Source of the DNA: Rhodospirillales bacterium
GTDB taxonomy: Bacteria > Pseudomonadota > Alphaproteobacteria > JAJFIK01
Assembly (NCBI GenBank): GCA_021775005.1
Contig: JAJFIK010000033.1
Location: forward strand, 1 to 56,868
Direction: 5' to 3'
DNA length: 56,868 bases
Shown piece after piece: positions 56,475 through 56,868 of this stretch. Under the pieces are notes generated by a model. It was given only the letters and a program-made list of their open reading frames with translations. It was not told the DNA's origin and made no database searches. The position numbers were made by a program, and so were the translations under genes. Each line of letters starts with the position of its first letter. Position 1 is the stretch's first letter.

Positions 56475-56868
<394 letters not shown>

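Overview
The window is a stretch of alphaproteobacterial chromosome. Nearly all genes have close family counterparts in Alphaproteobacteria: RpoH, CarD, FdxA, a SUV3-like helicase, CobS/CobT, a BolA/CNNM/AroB/AroK block, LysC followed by the nitrogen-PTS enzyme I PtsP, DUF4167 followed by ClpB, and Mcl1. The 5' third of a 16S rRNA gene at the right edge also looks alphaproteobacterial. I cannot resolve order or genus by eye. Coding is dense, mostly GC-rich, with many 1-4 base gene overlaps.

Layout. 1-1168: a small exported protein gene flanked by two near-identical copies of a GC-rich intergenic repeat. 1169-8176 (minus): rpoH, a CarD regulator with a very long histone-H1-like tail, fdxA, a TerB-like gene, an S4 RNA-binding gene and a SUV3-like RNA helicase. 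8359-9809: two accessory genes, one with DUF4236. 9946-14141: B12-dependent methylmalonyl-CoA mutase and its GTPase MeaB, with a DUF3108 gene between them. 14251-20102: rpmB, a membrane protein, a phytase-like lipoprotein, cobT, cobS and a J-domain gene. 20172-26490: bolA, a CNNM/CorC protein, aroB, aroK, then divergently a 47-residue membrane protein, a large exported protein and xerD. 26546-32524: mcl1 and accA, converging on an epoxide-hydrolase-like gene and secA. 33006-38557: GNAT, TraB/GumN, NUDIX, a lone Flp pilin, a NDUFAF5/BioC-like methyltransferase, comF, grxC, a nitrilase and DUF1178. 38708-40093: an AT-richer orphan membrane gene. 40105-52891: ubiG, lysC-ptsP, a RodZ-like gene, ispG, prfA-prmC, DUF4167 and clpB. 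52957-54118: a GSU2403-family nucleotidyltransferase with an unusual promoter. 54122-56868: an M23 peptidase and the start of an rRNA operon.

How the genes fit together. CobS and CobT are two subunits of the aerobic cobalt chelatase that makes cobalamin. Cobalamin is the cofactor of the mutase, and MeaB protects the mutase. Mcl1 and AccA also belong to acyl-CoA carbon metabolism, so an ethylmalonyl-CoA-type route is possible, although its diagnostic enzymes are not in the window. RpoH and a good sigma-32-type promoter before clpB form a visible heat-shock connection. PrfA and PrmC are release factor and its methyltransferase.

The most unusual items are the H1-like tail on CarD (2433-3500), the apparently leaderless nucleotidyltransferase with four TATGCA-type repeats over its promoter (52957-54118), the DUF4236 fusion (8751-9809), the orphan membrane protein (38708-40093) and the paired perfect inverted repeats before rpoH.
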